A stretch of 64,000 bases of DNA from Acinetobacter sp. LoGeW2-3 (GCF_002688565.1 NZ_CP024011.1:2108001-2172000); one strand, 5' to 3'. Shown: positions 23,887 through 32,933, counted from the first letter of the stretch. Notes: a model not told the origin generated them from the sequence alone. A program made the numbers and translations.

Positions 23887-24209
23887 TGGGTATTAAAAAA
23901 TTATTAACGCTAACCGTTGAAGTTGAGATTGAAATTGAACTTCCTGAACAACTAGCAAATCCATCTGCTGAAGACATTGAAGGCATTAAATACTGTGGTT
24001 TTGATGTTGAGAATGCTGACGATGTCTACAAGGAAGCTGCTCGCTTAATTCTTCTGGGGTATGACGACTGCAATAATGATGTATTTGGTTTTTTTCACCC
24101 ATCTTGGAAAAAAGGTCGTATAGAAAATTCTGAAAGAGAATGCTTTTTCAATCTTAAAGAACTGTATGTCGAAGATTTTGAAATTGAAGAAATTAAGGAA
24201 AAGAAATAA
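23883..24209 (+). CDS. Small acidic phage protein
   Basis: This 108-residue, strongly acidic protein begins with a Val/Glu alternation (LTLTVEVEIEIELPEQL) suggesting a beta strand, followed by helical DVYKEAARLILLGYDDC. Acidic small phage proteins sometimes mimic DNA, but nothing specific supports that here. It overlaps both neighbours by 1-4 nt. Confidence 0.6.
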   Translation: MMGIKKLLTLTVEVEIEIELPEQLANPSAEDIEGIKYCGFDVENADDVYKEAARLILLGYDDCNNDVFGFFHPSWKKGRIENSERECFFNLKELYVEDFEIEEIKEKK

Positions 24210-24454
24210 TGAAAACTCAATATCAAATGCGCGTACGCAAAGACCGTACAGCCGATTATCAGGACTTGCCTTTAGGAATTGGCAGTGCGACAGAAATCAG
24301 AACGTTCACTGTGAACCTGCCAAGCATCGAAGAAGTACTGCAAAAAACCAAAGACCTGGAAGCCATACAAGGTTATGAAATTATCTCAATTATTCTAATC
24401 CATGAGGATAACCGCGAGCAGCTGGGCGAAGACTTTGATTGGGAGGATGCCTAA
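24209..24454 (+). CDS. Small phage protein, function unknown
   Basis: The 81-residue protein begins MKTQYQMRVRKDRTADYQDL and has an EEVLQKTKDLEAIQGYEI helix, then strand ISIILIHEDN. Start and stop each overlap a neighbour by one base. No domain recognised. Confidence 0.6.
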   Translation: MKTQYQMRVRKDRTADYQDLPLGIGSATEIRTFTVNLPSIEEVLQKTKDLEAIQGYEIISIILIHEDNREQLGEDFDWEDA

Positions 24455-24642
24455 TGCAAGTCGTACTTGAACTCGTAGCGGTGACCAAAGAACAAATGCT
24501 GGCACTTTCCCAGTTTCTAAAACAGATCGGTCCTGAACAATGTGCTGTAAATGCTGAATCAGACCAGAAAGCTGTGCAGATCCACCTGGCAGTTTTGGCC
24601 CTACGTGAAGCACTGGAAAATGCAGGATATAAGGTGGCGTGA
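24454..24642 (+). CDS. Small phage protein, function unknown
   Basis: This 62-residue protein begins MQVVLELVAVTKEQMLALSQ at ATG 24454, overlapping the previous stop by one base (TAATG), with GGGAGG ahead. It is mostly helical (KAVQIHLAVLALREALEN). An in-frame ATG at 24439 lies inside the preceding gene and is not preferred. Confidence 0.6.
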   Translation: MQVVLELVAVTKEQMLALSQFLKQIGPEQCAVNAESDQKAVQIHLAVLALREALENAGYKVA

Positions 24643-25016
24643 TGGATATTCAAAAAGATCAAATTCTTGAAACTCGTGTTCGTTTAGAGCTTGATGCTAA
24701 AGACTTAAGAAATTATGCAAAGAAAGCTACTGGGTACTCATTTGCGCTTGAAGATATTGCTGAGCATCTTGAAAGTACTGTTGAGTTATTAAAATCAATT
24801 GAAAAACTCAAATCTCAAGAAGAACAAGATCAGTATCAGATCGGGCAACAAGTCGTTTATGTTGATGAATTCATGCCAGATACCGTTGAAATCATCACTT
24901 CTATAGTCGATGGATGGGTGTCTTTTAATAATGGTTCCCGTGGTTGCATCGCTGTAATGATTCGTCCGGCAAATCAGGATGAAATTAAAGCCAATAAAAG
25001 ATTAATGGTGGCGTGA
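24642..25016 (+). CDS. Phage protein of unknown function
   Basis: This 124-residue protein has an N-terminal helical half (LELDAKDLRNYAKKATGYSF, HLESTVELLKSIEKLKSQEE) and a C-terminal small beta domain (QIGQQVVYVDEFMPDTVEII, SIVDGWVSFNNGSRGCIAV). The latter resembles SH3-like or KOW-type barrels. Its ATG overlaps the previous stop; a GTG one codon earlier is also possible. Confidence 0.6.
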   Translation: MDIQKDQILETRVRLELDAKDLRNYAKKATGYSFALEDIAEHLESTVELLKSIEKLKSQEEQDQYQIGQQVVYVDEFMPDTVEIITSIVDGWVSFNNGSRGCIAVMIRPANQDEIKANKRLMVA

Positions 25017-25414
25017 TGGATACTAATAACAGAAAGAAATTTGAAGCTGAGTTTGTGAAAACTGCTTACTTTGCTACTGCCTATCGTATTAAAGGAATAC
25101 ATAATCCTTTTTCTTGGAATGATCAGGCCAATCGCTATGTATGGCATGACATACAAGCTGGGTGGGAAATGTGGGAAAAAGCTCAAGCGGTGCCGGAAGG
25201 CTTCATTGTTGTGCCAAAGGAATTAAGTACAGAAGAAGCTCGTAAGCACGCTGAAGCAATGTTCAATGAAGTTGAGCACATGATCAAATATGAACACCGT
25301 GATTTAAGTGAAGCTGAGTTCGAAACTTTTAAGAATCGCTGGCTTAATGCAAGAACCTTAAACATCCAGTTTAATTGGAAAGCCATGATCGAAGCTCAGG
25401 AGCAAAACTTATGA
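25016..25414 (+). CDS. Phage protein of unknown function
   Basis: The 132-residue protein begins MDTNNRKKFEAEF; the segment YVWHDIQAGWEMWEKAQA, followed by VPEGFIVVPKELS, resembles small accessory phage proteins containing a W-x-AW motif. The start is within the context GGTGGCGTGATGGATA, duplicated at the previous junction (24633 and 25007), so local duplication of the start region may have occurred. It overlaps the exonuclease by 4 nt. Confidence 0.6.
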   Translation: MDTNNRKKFEAEFVKTAYFATAYRIKGIHNPFSWNDQANRYVWHDIQAGWEMWEKAQAVPEGFIVVPKELSTEEARKHAEAMFNEVEHMIKYEHRDLSEAEFETFKNRWLNARTLNIQFNWKAMIEAQEQNL

Positions 25415-26148
25415 CAGCTCTGATTTTTGATACTGAAACCCATAAGTTGCATGGCGAAATCATCGAAGCAGCTTGGATGAATGTGAAATTACAGGATAAT
25501 CGCCTTTCATCTGACTTCCAGTACTACGGATCACAACGCTACAAACCGAGTGAACCTATCAACCTGGTAGCTATGGCAGTGCATAATATTGTGGATGAAG
25601 ACCTGGAAGATTGCCTACCTTCATCAAAATTCCAATTTCCTGCAGGTGCAGAGGTTGAATATCTGATTGGTCATAACATTGATTACGACATCGAAGCTGT
25701 AAAACGTGTCGGTGTGGACACCAGTAACATTAAACCTATCTGTACCTTGGCCATGGCCCGGTACTTATGGCCAAAACTGGAATCATACAAATTATCTGTC
25801 CTGGCATACTTCATTCATCCAAGAAATGAACATAAAAATGCCCGGCAGTTAATCAAAGAAGCACACGGGGCTTTTACAGATGTTCAAATGACCTTGCTAT
25901 TACTGGATGAAATCCGCAAACAGCGTGGCATTCATACATTTGAGGAACTTTACGAGTTTTCAGAAATGGCCAGATACCCAACCCATATATTTTATGGGAA
26001 ATATAAAGGCTGGGCGATCAAGGACATGGATGACAAGGATATTCACTGGTTAATGGGCAAAACTGACGATGAATATCTGCGTACTTCATTAGAAAATGAA
26101 CTACTGGAACGTTCTAATATTAATGAAAATGAGGAGCTTCCGTTCTAA
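25411..26148 (+). CDS. DnaQ-like 3'-5' exonuclease of the prophage
   Basis: This 245-residue protein has exonuclease motif I (ALIFDTETHKL, DxE), motif II around GHNIDYDIEAV and a later HGAFTDVQMT segment that would supply motif III. The C-terminal module HIFYGKYKGWAIKDM...HWL is of the DUF3820-like type often attached to such exonucleases. ATG 25411 has AGGAG upstream; the earlier ATG at 25375 lies inside the previous gene. A host paralogue with the same layout lies at 34038-34736. It may trim DNA ends during phage replication or recombination. Confidence 0.85.
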   Translation: MTALIFDTETHKLHGEIIEAAWMNVKLQDNRLSSDFQYYGSQRYKPSEPINLVAMAVHNIVDEDLEDCLPSSKFQFPAGAEVEYLIGHNIDYDIEAVKRVGVDTSNIKPICTLAMARYLWPKLESYKLSVLAYFIHPRNEHKNARQLIKEAHGAFTDVQMTLLLLDEIRKQRGIHTFEELYEFSEMARYPTHIFYGKYKGWAIKDMDDKDIHWLMGKTDDEYLRTSLENELLERSNINENEELPF

Positions 26149-26165
26149 GTTTTCCACACCTTTTA

Positions 26166-26192
26166 TGCACCTCCATCCGGAGGTGCATTTCT
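26166..26192 (+). terminator. Terminator of the early operon
   Basis: TGCACCTCC (26166-26174) and GGAGGTGCA (26179-26187) form a 9-bp perfect stem with a 4-nt loop, followed by TTTCTC. It lies just after the exonuclease. Confidence 0.75.
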
Positions 26193-26239
26193 CTAAAATA
26201 TCTCTCAATATCTTAAAATTCTTAAATATAGGCTGAACT

Positions 26240-27400
26240 ATGTCTGCAGGACTAGAAATCCGTGGCAAAAGCATGCGGATCTGGATGAAACCCATCTCGA
26301 CTGAACCACCAGTCAAAGAAACCTTGAACTGGCCATTTACGCCTGAAAACGTAGAAAAAGCCAAAAAACTGGCCGGTTTGATCAAATTGGAAATTGAACT
26401 GGATCAGTTCAACCTGGCAAAACACTTCCCGCACTCAAAACATCTGAAAAAGAACCAGATGTCCTATTACATCACTCAATACAAAGAGATGATCCGTTTT
26501 GAAGTGGCACCAAGTACTTACGATGGCTATAACAGCCATATCAAAAGGCATGTATACCCACGCTGGGCCAAAACCCATCCAAAAGACATCGATACAGCTG
26601 CAGTAAAAAAATGGGTAAATGAACTGCATGAATACCTGGCACCAAAAACGATTCGTGAAGTGGTCACCCGTCTGGCGTCTATCCATGATTTATGGAGACA
26701 GGAAAATAAAGTCCCATATAACCCTTTTGAAACCATCGTGGTGAAGCAGCTGGACAACTTGGAGCCAGATCCGTTTACCAAAACAGAGATTTCCTTAATT
26801 TTAGGGACTGTATCCAGCTCAGATATTCAAAATTTACTGCCATGCGTATTCTGGACCGGTCTTTCTATTTCAGAACAGATCGCCATTGCCTGGGAAGATG
26901 TGGATCTCGAAAAGGGCACAATCCAGATCAACCGGAACTATGTCAAAGGGGTGTATAAAGTCACCAAAAACCGACGCAGAAAACGTGAAATCAAGCTTTT
27001 ACAGCCAGCAATTCAGGCGCTCCGGAGACAATATGCGGTGACCGGCAACCGTTACAGCCAGGTTGTGAGCGTATTGCAACGGGATAACCGGACTCACAAA
27101 CAGGAAAGGCTACATTTTGTCTGGATCAACCAGGAATATGACGAACCATTTAATTATTATGAGCTGCGTTATATCTGGAGAAGACATTTAAAGAAAGCCA
27201 GCGTACGATACCGAGGAATTAACCAGGGCCGGCATACCTTTGCCAGCCAGTTATTATCATCTGGCCAAGTCCCTCCGGAGTGGATCGCGGACCAGCTTGG
27301 CCACAGTGATACATCAATGATCTATAAGCATTACGGTAAATTGATTGCTGAAGACATTCCGGACTACCTAACCAAGATCAATAATTACATTAACCAGTAA
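26240..27400 (+). CDS. int: Prophage tyrosine integrase
   Basis: The 386-residue integrase has an N-terminal arm-binding and core-binding region (SYYITQYKEMIRFEVAPSTY, YPRWAKTHPKDID) and a C-terminal catalytic domain. The late motif is clear: GRHTFASQLLSSG, QLGHSDTSMIYKHYGK, giving the H-x-x-R type box, His and Tyr. At the first catalytic position the usual TGLR reads TGLS (Ser 209). It is 40 bp from the operon terminator and faces the tRNA fragment at 27677, its presumed attachment site. Confidence 0.92.
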   Translation: MSAGLEIRGKSMRIWMKPISTEPPVKETLNWPFTPENVEKAKKLAGLIKLEIELDQFNLAKHFPHSKHLKKNQMSYYITQYKEMIRFEVAPSTYDGYNSHIKRHVYPRWAKTHPKDIDTAAVKKWVNELHEYLAPKTIREVVTRLASIHDLWRQENKVPYNPFETIVVKQLDNLEPDPFTKTEISLILGTVSSSDIQNLLPCVFWTGLSISEQIAIAWEDVDLEKGTIQINRNYVKGVYKVTKNRRRKREIKLLQPAIQALRRQYAVTGNRYSQVVSVLQRDNRTHKQERLHFVWINQEYDEPFNYYELRYIWRRHLKKASVRYRGINQGRHTFASQLLSSGQVPPEWIADQLGHSDTSMIYKHYGKLIAEDIPDYLTKINNYINQ

Positions 27401-27406
27401 TTCCCG

Positions 27407-27511
27407 TTACTTTATTATTACTCCATTTATTACATTCAGATCCTGATCTAAGTGCTTAATTGTTTAAGCACTTTTTTTTGTGCCTTACTTTATTACTCCA
27501 TACATTTACAT
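27407..27511 (+). repeat. Two direct repeats, candidate integrase arm sites
   Basis: TTACTTTATTATTACTCCAT (27407-27426) and TTACTTTATTACTCCATAC (27485-27503) share most of their sequence and are both followed by TTACAT-like bases. They sit 78 bp apart between int and the attachment core, where arm-type sites of tyrosine integrases are normally found. Confidence 0.5.
27450..27479 (+). terminator. Terminator of int
   Basis: AAGTGCTTAA (27450-27459) pairs with TTAAGCACTT (27464-27473), followed by a run of T. Confidence 0.85.
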
Positions 27512-27676
27512 AGCCCAAAACAAGAAAAATAAGCTCAAAGCCAGGTCACCAGAGCATATGGCCAAAATATGCATACAACAGAGAATCTATGCATTCCATT
27601 CCCATATAAGCCACATTTCAAACAGTTCAATCCGCTAAATCATTAAATTATATGAGCAATTATCAAAAATTATCTT

Positions 27677-27702
27677 GGGTTCGAGTCCCGCTGAGCGCAC
27701 CA
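27677..27702 (+). other. tRNA 3'-end fragment: prophage attachment site (attR)
   Basis: The 26 bases starting GGGTTCGAGTCCCGC and ending TGAGCGCACCA are the T-loop, 3' T-stem, acceptor strand, discriminator and CCA of a tRNA gene. The bases to the left do not complete the T-stem (TTGGG against CCCGC), so only the 3' part is here. The acceptor strand predicts a tRNA starting GCGCTCA. The intact gene should stand at the left end of the prophage, reading into it. This marks the phage/host boundary. Confidence 0.75.
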
Positions 27703-28029
27703 TATTTTTATATTATTCTCTAGTCATCCTAAAAATATTCGTATTGATGATCTTCTTTGCTTAATTAATCTTAAAACTATTCATTTTAAATTTTTATATG
27801 TATAGGAAAGATTTATATAAAAGAACTTTATTGGTAGAAGAAACAAAATAGTCGTTAGTGATAAATAATTAATTTGAGTGGAGCAAAAATTAAAATACAA
27901 AAAAAGGAAGTCATCTATAAGATACTTCCTAATCGAAAAATAAATTCTATCGCAATCATTCATCAAAAATAGATCACGATTTAGGTTCAACCTTCTCTTT
28001 TAAAAGAAGGAAGTATACTTTAGAAAGAA
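27703..28029. other. AT-rich host sequence without a recognised gene
   Basis: No convincing gene is seen. Short inverted repeats occur near 27904-27932 (GGAAGT/ACTTCC) and 27991-28010 (CCTTC/GAAGG). The second may help end transcription of the small leftward gene at 28030. A leftward 69-codon frame at 27781-27990 is Phe/Tyr/Leu-rich and looks accidental. Confidence 0.5.
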
Positions 28030-28257
28030 TTACATAATTCTTTCTTTAAACTTAAACAGCTCATTAGTTTGCGTATAGAAAGAACGACCATCCATATTTA
28101 AATTAACTTCAAGTCCTGACTGTAATAGAACTTTTTTACCAACTTCGACCCATTTAAAGCCTTGGCGGGTATTTTGCTGTTTATTTAAAGGAATAAGAGA
28201 AACCAGGATTTCAGTGCCATTGGCTGCTTTTGCAATTAAATTATTAAATTGATTCAT
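28030..28257 (-). CDS. Small conserved-looking protein, function unknown
   Basis: This 75-residue protein (MNQFNNLIAKAANGTEILVS, VGKKVLLQSGLEVNLNMDG) has a balanced strand/helix pattern and ends FKFKERIM. Its stop codon falls inside a hairpin (AAAGAATT-N4-AATTCTTT, 28023-28042) that may be its terminator. It lies downstream of the cold shock gene on the same strand but has its own leader and a terminator between them. Not recognised. Confidence 0.6.
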   Translation of the reverse strand: MNQFNNLIAKAANGTEILVSLIPLNKQQNTRQGFKWVEVGKKVLLQSGLEVNLNMDGRSFYTQTNELFKFKERIM

Positions 28258-28325
28258 TGTGTTACCTATTATTTTAATGTTTCTTCTATTTTTGGAAATA
28301 GAATAAAACTAGGGATTTTAAAAAG

Positions 28326-28357
28326 TAAGAGGGAGCCTGATTAAAGGCTCCCTCTTA
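28326..28357 (-). terminator. Terminator of the cold shock gene
   Basis: TAAGAGGGAGCCT (28326-28338) pairs with AGGCTCCCTCTTA (28345-28357). A T-rich stretch follows on the minus strand. Confidence 0.85.
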
Positions 28358-28370
28358 TGAATGTTGTCGA

Positions 28371-28580
28371 TTAAAGAGCGACAATATTCACAGCATTCGG
28401 GCCTTTTTGACCTTCAACGATGCTGAAAGAAACCTGTTGGCCTTCAAATAGAGTTTTGAAACCTGAACTGCTAATTTCACGGAAATGAGCAAAAACGTCT
28501 GGACCTGATTCTTGTTGAATAAAGCCAAAACCTTTAGTTTCGTTGAACCATTTTACTGTGCCAGTAACTGTATTAGACAT
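28371..28580 (-). CDS. Cold shock protein (CspA family)
   Basis: The 69-residue single OB-fold protein carries RNP1 KGFGFI and RNP2 VFAHF, with the start [16 protein letters not shown] and end [10 protein letters not shown] typical of CspA-family RNA chaperones. These bind single-stranded RNA and melt structure. The gene is monocistronic, with a strong terminator and a long AT-rich upstream region, as expected for a cold-shock leader. Which of the several Acinetobacter paralogues it is cannot be decided here. Confidence 0.95.
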   Translation of the reverse strand: MSNTVTGTVKWFNETKGFGFIQQESGPDVFAHFREISSSGFKTLFEGQQVSFSIVEGQKGPNAVNIVAL

Positions 28581-29272
28581 AAAATAACCTTATGATTTTT
28601 AGTATTTTTCGAATTAAATAAACGAAAATATGCTGCGGAATAGGAAAGAATTGAAATGATAATCTGAAAAAAACGAATGCTTAAAAATAATTAAAAACGA
28701 CGATACTTAAAGAAAATAGAATAACAATACTTTGTATTTGATATCCATCATACACGTTATATCAAATTACTCAATAAAAATTTAAATTATTATATAAATA
28801 ATTTATAAGGTATTGCTTATATACATTTTAATTCCCCACCTCATTTAAAAGATTCTAACTTAAAAAAGTTAATGACTAAATTTAGTTGGTTGAGTATCAG
28901 GACATTAAACTGATGAAAAGTTAAGAATAAAAAACGAAAAGAGCTATTTATACAATGAATCTACTCACGCCATGATATTAATTATCTTATGAACAGACTC
29001 TACATTATTGCTATTAAAACTATTCAAAGTCCTTTTTCAGTATGTCCTCCAATACAGACCTCACCTTAAACATTAAGTGATCTATACACAGTGTCACAAA
29101 GCGCTACAACTTTCTCAGATGCCCCATAGTATTTTAGATAGGCGCCTAATAAGCGATATAACTCCTTTGAATGTGAGTGAAGAATCGCAACCATTTAAAT
29201 AATAGAAGATAAAAAACAAAAGCTTGAAGCCGTATTTGTTTTTTATCAAAAGGGTAATAATAAGGAAGTCAC
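28581..29272. other. Intergenic region between cold shock gene and katE
   Basis: There are 692 bases of AT-rich sequence with stop codons in all frames. It should contain the divergent promoters and the cold-shock leader on the minus side. I see no confident promoter, RNA gene or repeat. Confidence 0.5.
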
Positions 29273-31393
29273 ATGAAAGAGACCAAGAGTGAGCTAGCAG
29301 GTACTGATCGTCCGGACTTGAAAAATCATAATGAGAAGAATGCCCAGCTGGATGCATATCGTCGTGATGCAACGGGGCAGGCTCTGACCACCAATCAAGG
29401 GGTAAAAATTTCTGATAATCAGAATAGCCTGAAAGCTGGTGTGCGTGGCGGAACTTTACTGGAAGACTTTATCTTTCAGGAAAAAATGACCCATTTTGAC
29501 CATGAACGTATTCCTGAACGTATTGTCCATGCTCGTGGTGTTGCAGCACATGGTGTATTTAAGGCTTATCCTGGAAATGAGCGTTTTACCAAGGCTGGAT
29601 TCCTGACTGATACTGAGCGCGAAACGCCTATGTTTGTGCGTTTCTCGACCGTACAAGGTCCGCGTGGTTCCTCCGATACCGTCCGTGATATCCGTGGTTT
29701 TGCGATGAAGTTTTATACCCAAGAAGGGGTATATGACTTGGTGGGAAATAATGCACCAGTATTCTTTGTTCAGGACGGAATAAAATTTCCGGATTTTGTG
29801 CATGCGATGAAACCTGAGCCACATACTGAGATTCCTACTGCCCAGACTGCACATGATACATTCTGGGATTTTGTTTCCTTAGTGCCTGAAACTGCACACG
29901 CAGTAATGTGGGCGATGTCAGACCGTGCAATCCCACGTAACTTCCGTTCAATTCAAGGCTTTGGCGTCAATACCTTCCGTATGATCAATGCTGATGGTGA
30001 AGCAGTCTTTGTTAAATTTCACTGGACACCAAAACAAGGCTTAACGCAGTTGACTTGGGATGAAGCACAAAAACTGGCAGGCCGTGATCCTGATTTCCAT
30101 CGCCGTGACTTATACGATGCAATTGAGTCAGGTAATTATCCGGAATGGGAACTGGGTGTACAGATCGTACCTGAAGAGGATGAGCATAAGTTTGATTTTG
30201 ACCTGCTAGATGCAACGAAACTCATTCCTGAAGAACTTGTGCCAGTGACACCAATTGGTAGTTTTGTACTGAACCGTAATGTTGATAACTTCTTTGCGGA
30301 AACTGAACAAGTAGCATTCTGTCCTGCGCATATTGTTCCGGGGATTGATTTCTCGAATGACCCGCTATTGCAGGCACGTGTATTCTCTTATACGGATACT
30401 CAGTTGATCCGTTTGGGTGGACCAAACTTCCACCAGATTCCAATCAACCAGGCAGTTTGCCCATTCCACAATAATCAACGTGATGGTTACCATCAGCGTG
30501 CGATTCACCGTGGACAGGCATCTTATGAACCGAATTCGATTGATAATAACTGGCCAACGGAAACTACCCCGGCAGCATCGAATGGCGGTTTCGAAAGTTA
30601 TGCAGAGCGTATTGATGGTCGTAAGATTCGTGAGCGCAGTCCATCATTCAGTGACCATTTTACCCAGGCAAGATTGTATTACCGCAGTCTGACTCCATAT
30701 GAGCAACGACATGTGGTAAATGCCTATGTGTTTGAGCTGAGCAAGGTACAACGTGTAAATATTCGCGAGCGTGAAGTTCTAGAAATTCTGTGCAATATCG
30801 ATTTAGATCTGGCACAGCAGGTAGCAACCAAACTGGGTATCGTGATTCCGCCAGAAAAACTGAATGTAGAGTTGCCAGAAGTGACCCCATCTCAACGTAT
30901 TTCTTTGGAAGCGTTCCCGGCACCAGACATTAAAGGCAAGAAAATTGCTGTCTTGGTACATGACAAGGTCAATCAGGCCAATGTTGATGCGGTACTGGCA
31001 TGGGCGAAAGAAGAAAGTGCGATTGCTGAAGTATTGGCACCAACACCAGCACCTGTGGTCAGCAATACTAATGTTACAGTGATAGCAGATGGTATGCAGC
31101 GTGGTGAGCCTTCGGTACTTTATGATGCTGTTGTTATGGTTGATGGCGATAACTATGACGTAGTGCTCAAAGATGGTACGGCGAAACATTACATCATTGA
31201 AGCTTATGTGCACTTGAAGCCAATTGTGTTATTGGGCGAGAAATTTGATTTGATTAATACCTTGGGCCTAGTCACAGATGAAGGTACATTAACTCATGAA
31301 GATTTTAAAGCAGTTGCTATGGAGTTTAAGCAACTGATTATGAAACATCGGGTTTGGGCGCGTGAACCAGTGTCTGAAATGATTCCTGGCTAA
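29273..31393 (+). CDS. katE: Catalase HPII, large-subunit clade
   Basis: The 706-residue haem catalase has the active-site His in [11 protein letters not shown] (His 93), the [19 protein letters not shown] motif, the catalytic Asn in [11 protein letters not shown] and the haem-ligand Tyr in [12 protein letters not shown]-terminal flavodoxin-like domain (from about residue 560, [19 protein letters not shown]) marks the large-subunit type. It breaks hydrogen peroxide into water and oxygen in the cytoplasm. It stands alone with its own terminator. Confidence 0.96.
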   Translation: MKETKSELAGTDRPDLKNHNEKNAQLDAYRRDATGQALTTNQGVKISDNQNSLKAGVRGGTLLEDFIFQEKMTHFDHERIPERIVHARGVAAHGVFKAYPGNERFTKAGFLTDTERETPMFVRFSTVQGPRGSSDTVRDIRGFAMKFYTQEGVYDLVGNNAPVFFVQDGIKFPDFVHAMKPEPHTEIPTAQTAHDTFWDFVSLVPETAHAVMWAMSDRAIPRNFRSIQGFGVNTFRMINADGEAVFVKFHWTPKQGLTQLTWDEAQKLAGRDPDFHRRDLYDAIESGNYPEWELGVQIVPEEDEHKFDFDLLDATKLIPEELVPVTPIGSFVLNRNVDNFFAETEQVAFCPAHIVPGIDFSNDPLLQARVFSYTDTQLIRLGGPNFHQIPINQAVCPFHNNQRDGYHQRAIHRGQASYEPNSIDNNWPTETTPAASNGGFESYAERIDGRKIRERSPSFSDHFTQARLYYRSLTPYEQRHVVNAYVFELSKVQRVNIREREVLEILCNIDLDLAQQVATKLGIVIPPEKLNVELPEVTPSQRISLEAFPAPDIKGKKIAVLVHDKVNQANVDAVLAWAKEESAIAEVLAPTPAPVVSNTNVTVIADGMQRGEPSVLYDAVVMVDGDNYDVVLKDGTAKHYIIEAYVHLKPIVLLGEKFDLINTLGLVTDEGTLTHEDFKAVAMEFKQLIMKHRVWAREPVSEMIPG

Positions 31394-31404
31394 GACATCC
31401 AACT

Positions 31405-31433
31405 AAAAACTCCCTCAATTGAGGGAGTTTTTT
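31405..31433 (+). terminator. Terminator of katE
   Basis: AAAAACTCCCTC and GAGGGAGTTTTTT pair around AATT (31405-31433). Confidence 0.9.
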
Positions 31434-31570
31434 ATTGTGCCAAATTCTGTTAATCAATTAGATCGAATCTATATCTATCATAAATATGTTCTATTCAACG
31501 TCGATCTAATTTAAGTCAGATATCGCCTAATTCAAGGTGAATAAAATTGTATGATGGATGAACCTCTTTA

Positions 31571-32113
31571 TTATCCCTTAATTGGCCAGCGGCGGTTTAC
31601 CGAACCACCCGCATTATTGTAATGAATCACCTTGGCATAATTTCCTACAGCGGTTGCATTTTCAGGAATGTCTTTGGTCACCACGCTGCCTGCACCAATC
31701 GTGGCATTATTGCCAATTTTTACATCATCAATAATGCAGACATTCGGACCAATATAAACATTATCCCCGATATAAGCTGCATGTTTACCACCATTAGCAC
31801 CAATGGTTGTAAATTGAGATAGATTCACATTATTACCAATCACTGTAGTGGGATTGACCACTAAAGGTCCACCATGGCCGATGTATAACCCATAGCCAAT
31901 TTGTGTAGTGCAATGAATATCGATCCCGTATTTCTTTTTCTTATAATAAAAAATCGGGTAGGCCAATTTTGCAATAAATGATTTGGAAGATGCTAGACGC
32001 AGCCAGAAGCTGAAGTTAAAGCCGCGATTGAAAAGATAATTTTTAATGAGAGATTTTGCTGAAGTATTACCGCAATAGCGATACAGATCACTGAGAATAA
32101 GTTGCCAGATCAT
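31571..32113 (-). CDS. Serine acetyltransferase-like hexapeptide acyltransferase
   Basis: This product of about 180 residues has the left-handed beta-helix of CysE-type enzymes: GIDIHCTTQIGYGLYIGHGG, VVNPTTVIGNNVNLSQFTTIG, YIGDNVYIGPNVCIIDDVKI and GAGSVVTKDIPENATAVGNYAK. The N-terminal SAT helical domain is short, so it may be a serine acetyltransferase variant or an acyltransferase acting on surface sugars. ATG 32113 (MIWQLILSDLYRY) is preferred over a TTG at 32179. It is monocistronic, and the dominant CysE is probably elsewhere in the genome. Confidence 0.8.
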   Translation of the reverse strand: MIWQLILSDLYRYCGNTSAKSLIKNYLFNRGFNFSFWLRLASSKSFIAKLAYPIFYYKKKKYGIDIHCTTQIGYGLYIGHGGPLVVNPTTVIGNNVNLSQFTTIGANGGKHAAYIGDNVYIGPNVCIIDDVKIGNNATIGAGSVVTKDIPENATAVGNYAKVIHYNNAGGSVNRRWPIKG

Positions 32114-32234
32114 GACTGAGCATCGGATAGAAAAGACAGCGTATTTTGCGCTGAAATGAACAAATTCGGAAGTCTGCAAGACTAGCGGATTTTATATAAA
32201 TCTCAATTGAAGAATTGTATGAATCTACTTTTAG

Positions 32235-32424
32235 AAATGTAATCAGGGCTTGCGCAGGGGAGAGGGGCAGCCTATATTAAGCTTACGGTAGGTCAAAAAA
32301 CCATGCGACGCTACCATTAAGTTGGACGGATCAATGACAGTTAGTTGAGCTCGAACTTTGGTTCAGGCAATAAATCTAGCACTAGCCATCCAACACAGAG
32401 CCCGCAGCGATGCGGGCTTTTTAA
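32235..32424 (+). ncRNA. Candidate structured small RNA
   Basis: There is no open frame here, yet the sequence is more GC-rich and structured than its surroundings and ends in a strong terminator. Pairings include GTTGGACGG (32321-32329) with CCATCCAAC (32386-32394, one mismatch) and GGTAG (32287-32291) with CTACC (32311-32315). GAAC-TTT-GGTTC lies near 32353-32364. Length is about 190 nt. It could be a 6S-type or other regulatory RNA; I cannot assign a family. The start is uncertain. Confidence 0.5.
32399..32422 (+). terminator. Terminator of the candidate small RNA
   Basis: AGCCCGC-N6-GCGGGCT is followed by TTTTT and lies at the 3' end of a non-coding stretch. Confidence 0.85.
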
Positions 32425-32629
32425 TGCTTAATTTTAACACTGTTTCAATTATATTCGCTGGATGAAAATAAATATCAGACTAATCATTTGATTCAGTATT
32501 CCATCTCATAATTAAAAAATACCTTGCTAAAAAATCTTACATATTCGTTTGAAAGGCTTCTAAATAACTATGTTATAAGAACTCTGATGACCAAAATTAA
32601 TAAATCCAAATTAAAGAGAGGGCACCACG

Positions 32630-32854
32630 ATGACAGAAGAGATGATTGATGTGCAAGTTAAAAATCAGTATGGCAAAATTCTTGATGTAAAAGCATTACT
32701 GCGTGCCGGTGCCCAGCACAGAGATCCCTCCCAACGCTTGGAACAGCAAGTTGAATATATTATGGTGGATGATGAAATTATCCGACCGTCGATTGAACTA
32801 TTATTTGCTAGTGAGCAGACGGACTGTATTTACCGTGTCATAGAGCCAAAATAG
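32630..32854 (+). CDS. Small hypothetical protein
   Basis: The 74-residue acidic protein reads MTEEMIDVQVKNQYGKILDV, KALLRAGAQHRDPSQRLEQQ and ends CIYRVIEPK. AGAGAGGGC precedes the ATG. It has a good terminator, which supports it as a real gene, but no family is recognised. Confidence 0.65.
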   Translation: MTEEMIDVQVKNQYGKILDVKALLRAGAQHRDPSQRLEQQVEYIMVDDEIIRPSIELLFASEQTDCIYRVIEPK

Positions 32855-32891
32855 AAAACTGTTTTTATTTAAGCCTAGAAATATAGAAGCT

Positions 32892-32921
32892 ATAGCTCAT
32901 CTTAGGATGAGCTATTTTTTT
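32892..32921 (+). terminator. Terminator after the 74-aa gene
   Basis: ATAGCTCATC (32892-32901) and GATGAGCTAT (32906-32915) pair and are followed by a run of T. Confidence 0.85.
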
Positions 32922-32933
32922 AATTATCTGGTT

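Noticed and set aside
27781-27990. 69-codon leftward frame
   Set aside because: Phe/Tyr/Leu-rich product in very AT-rich sequence, with no ribosome site or family; likely chance.
29115-29372. 85-codon leftward frame across the katE start
   Set aside because: It overlaps the catalase N-terminus and its leader and shows no recognisable protein features.
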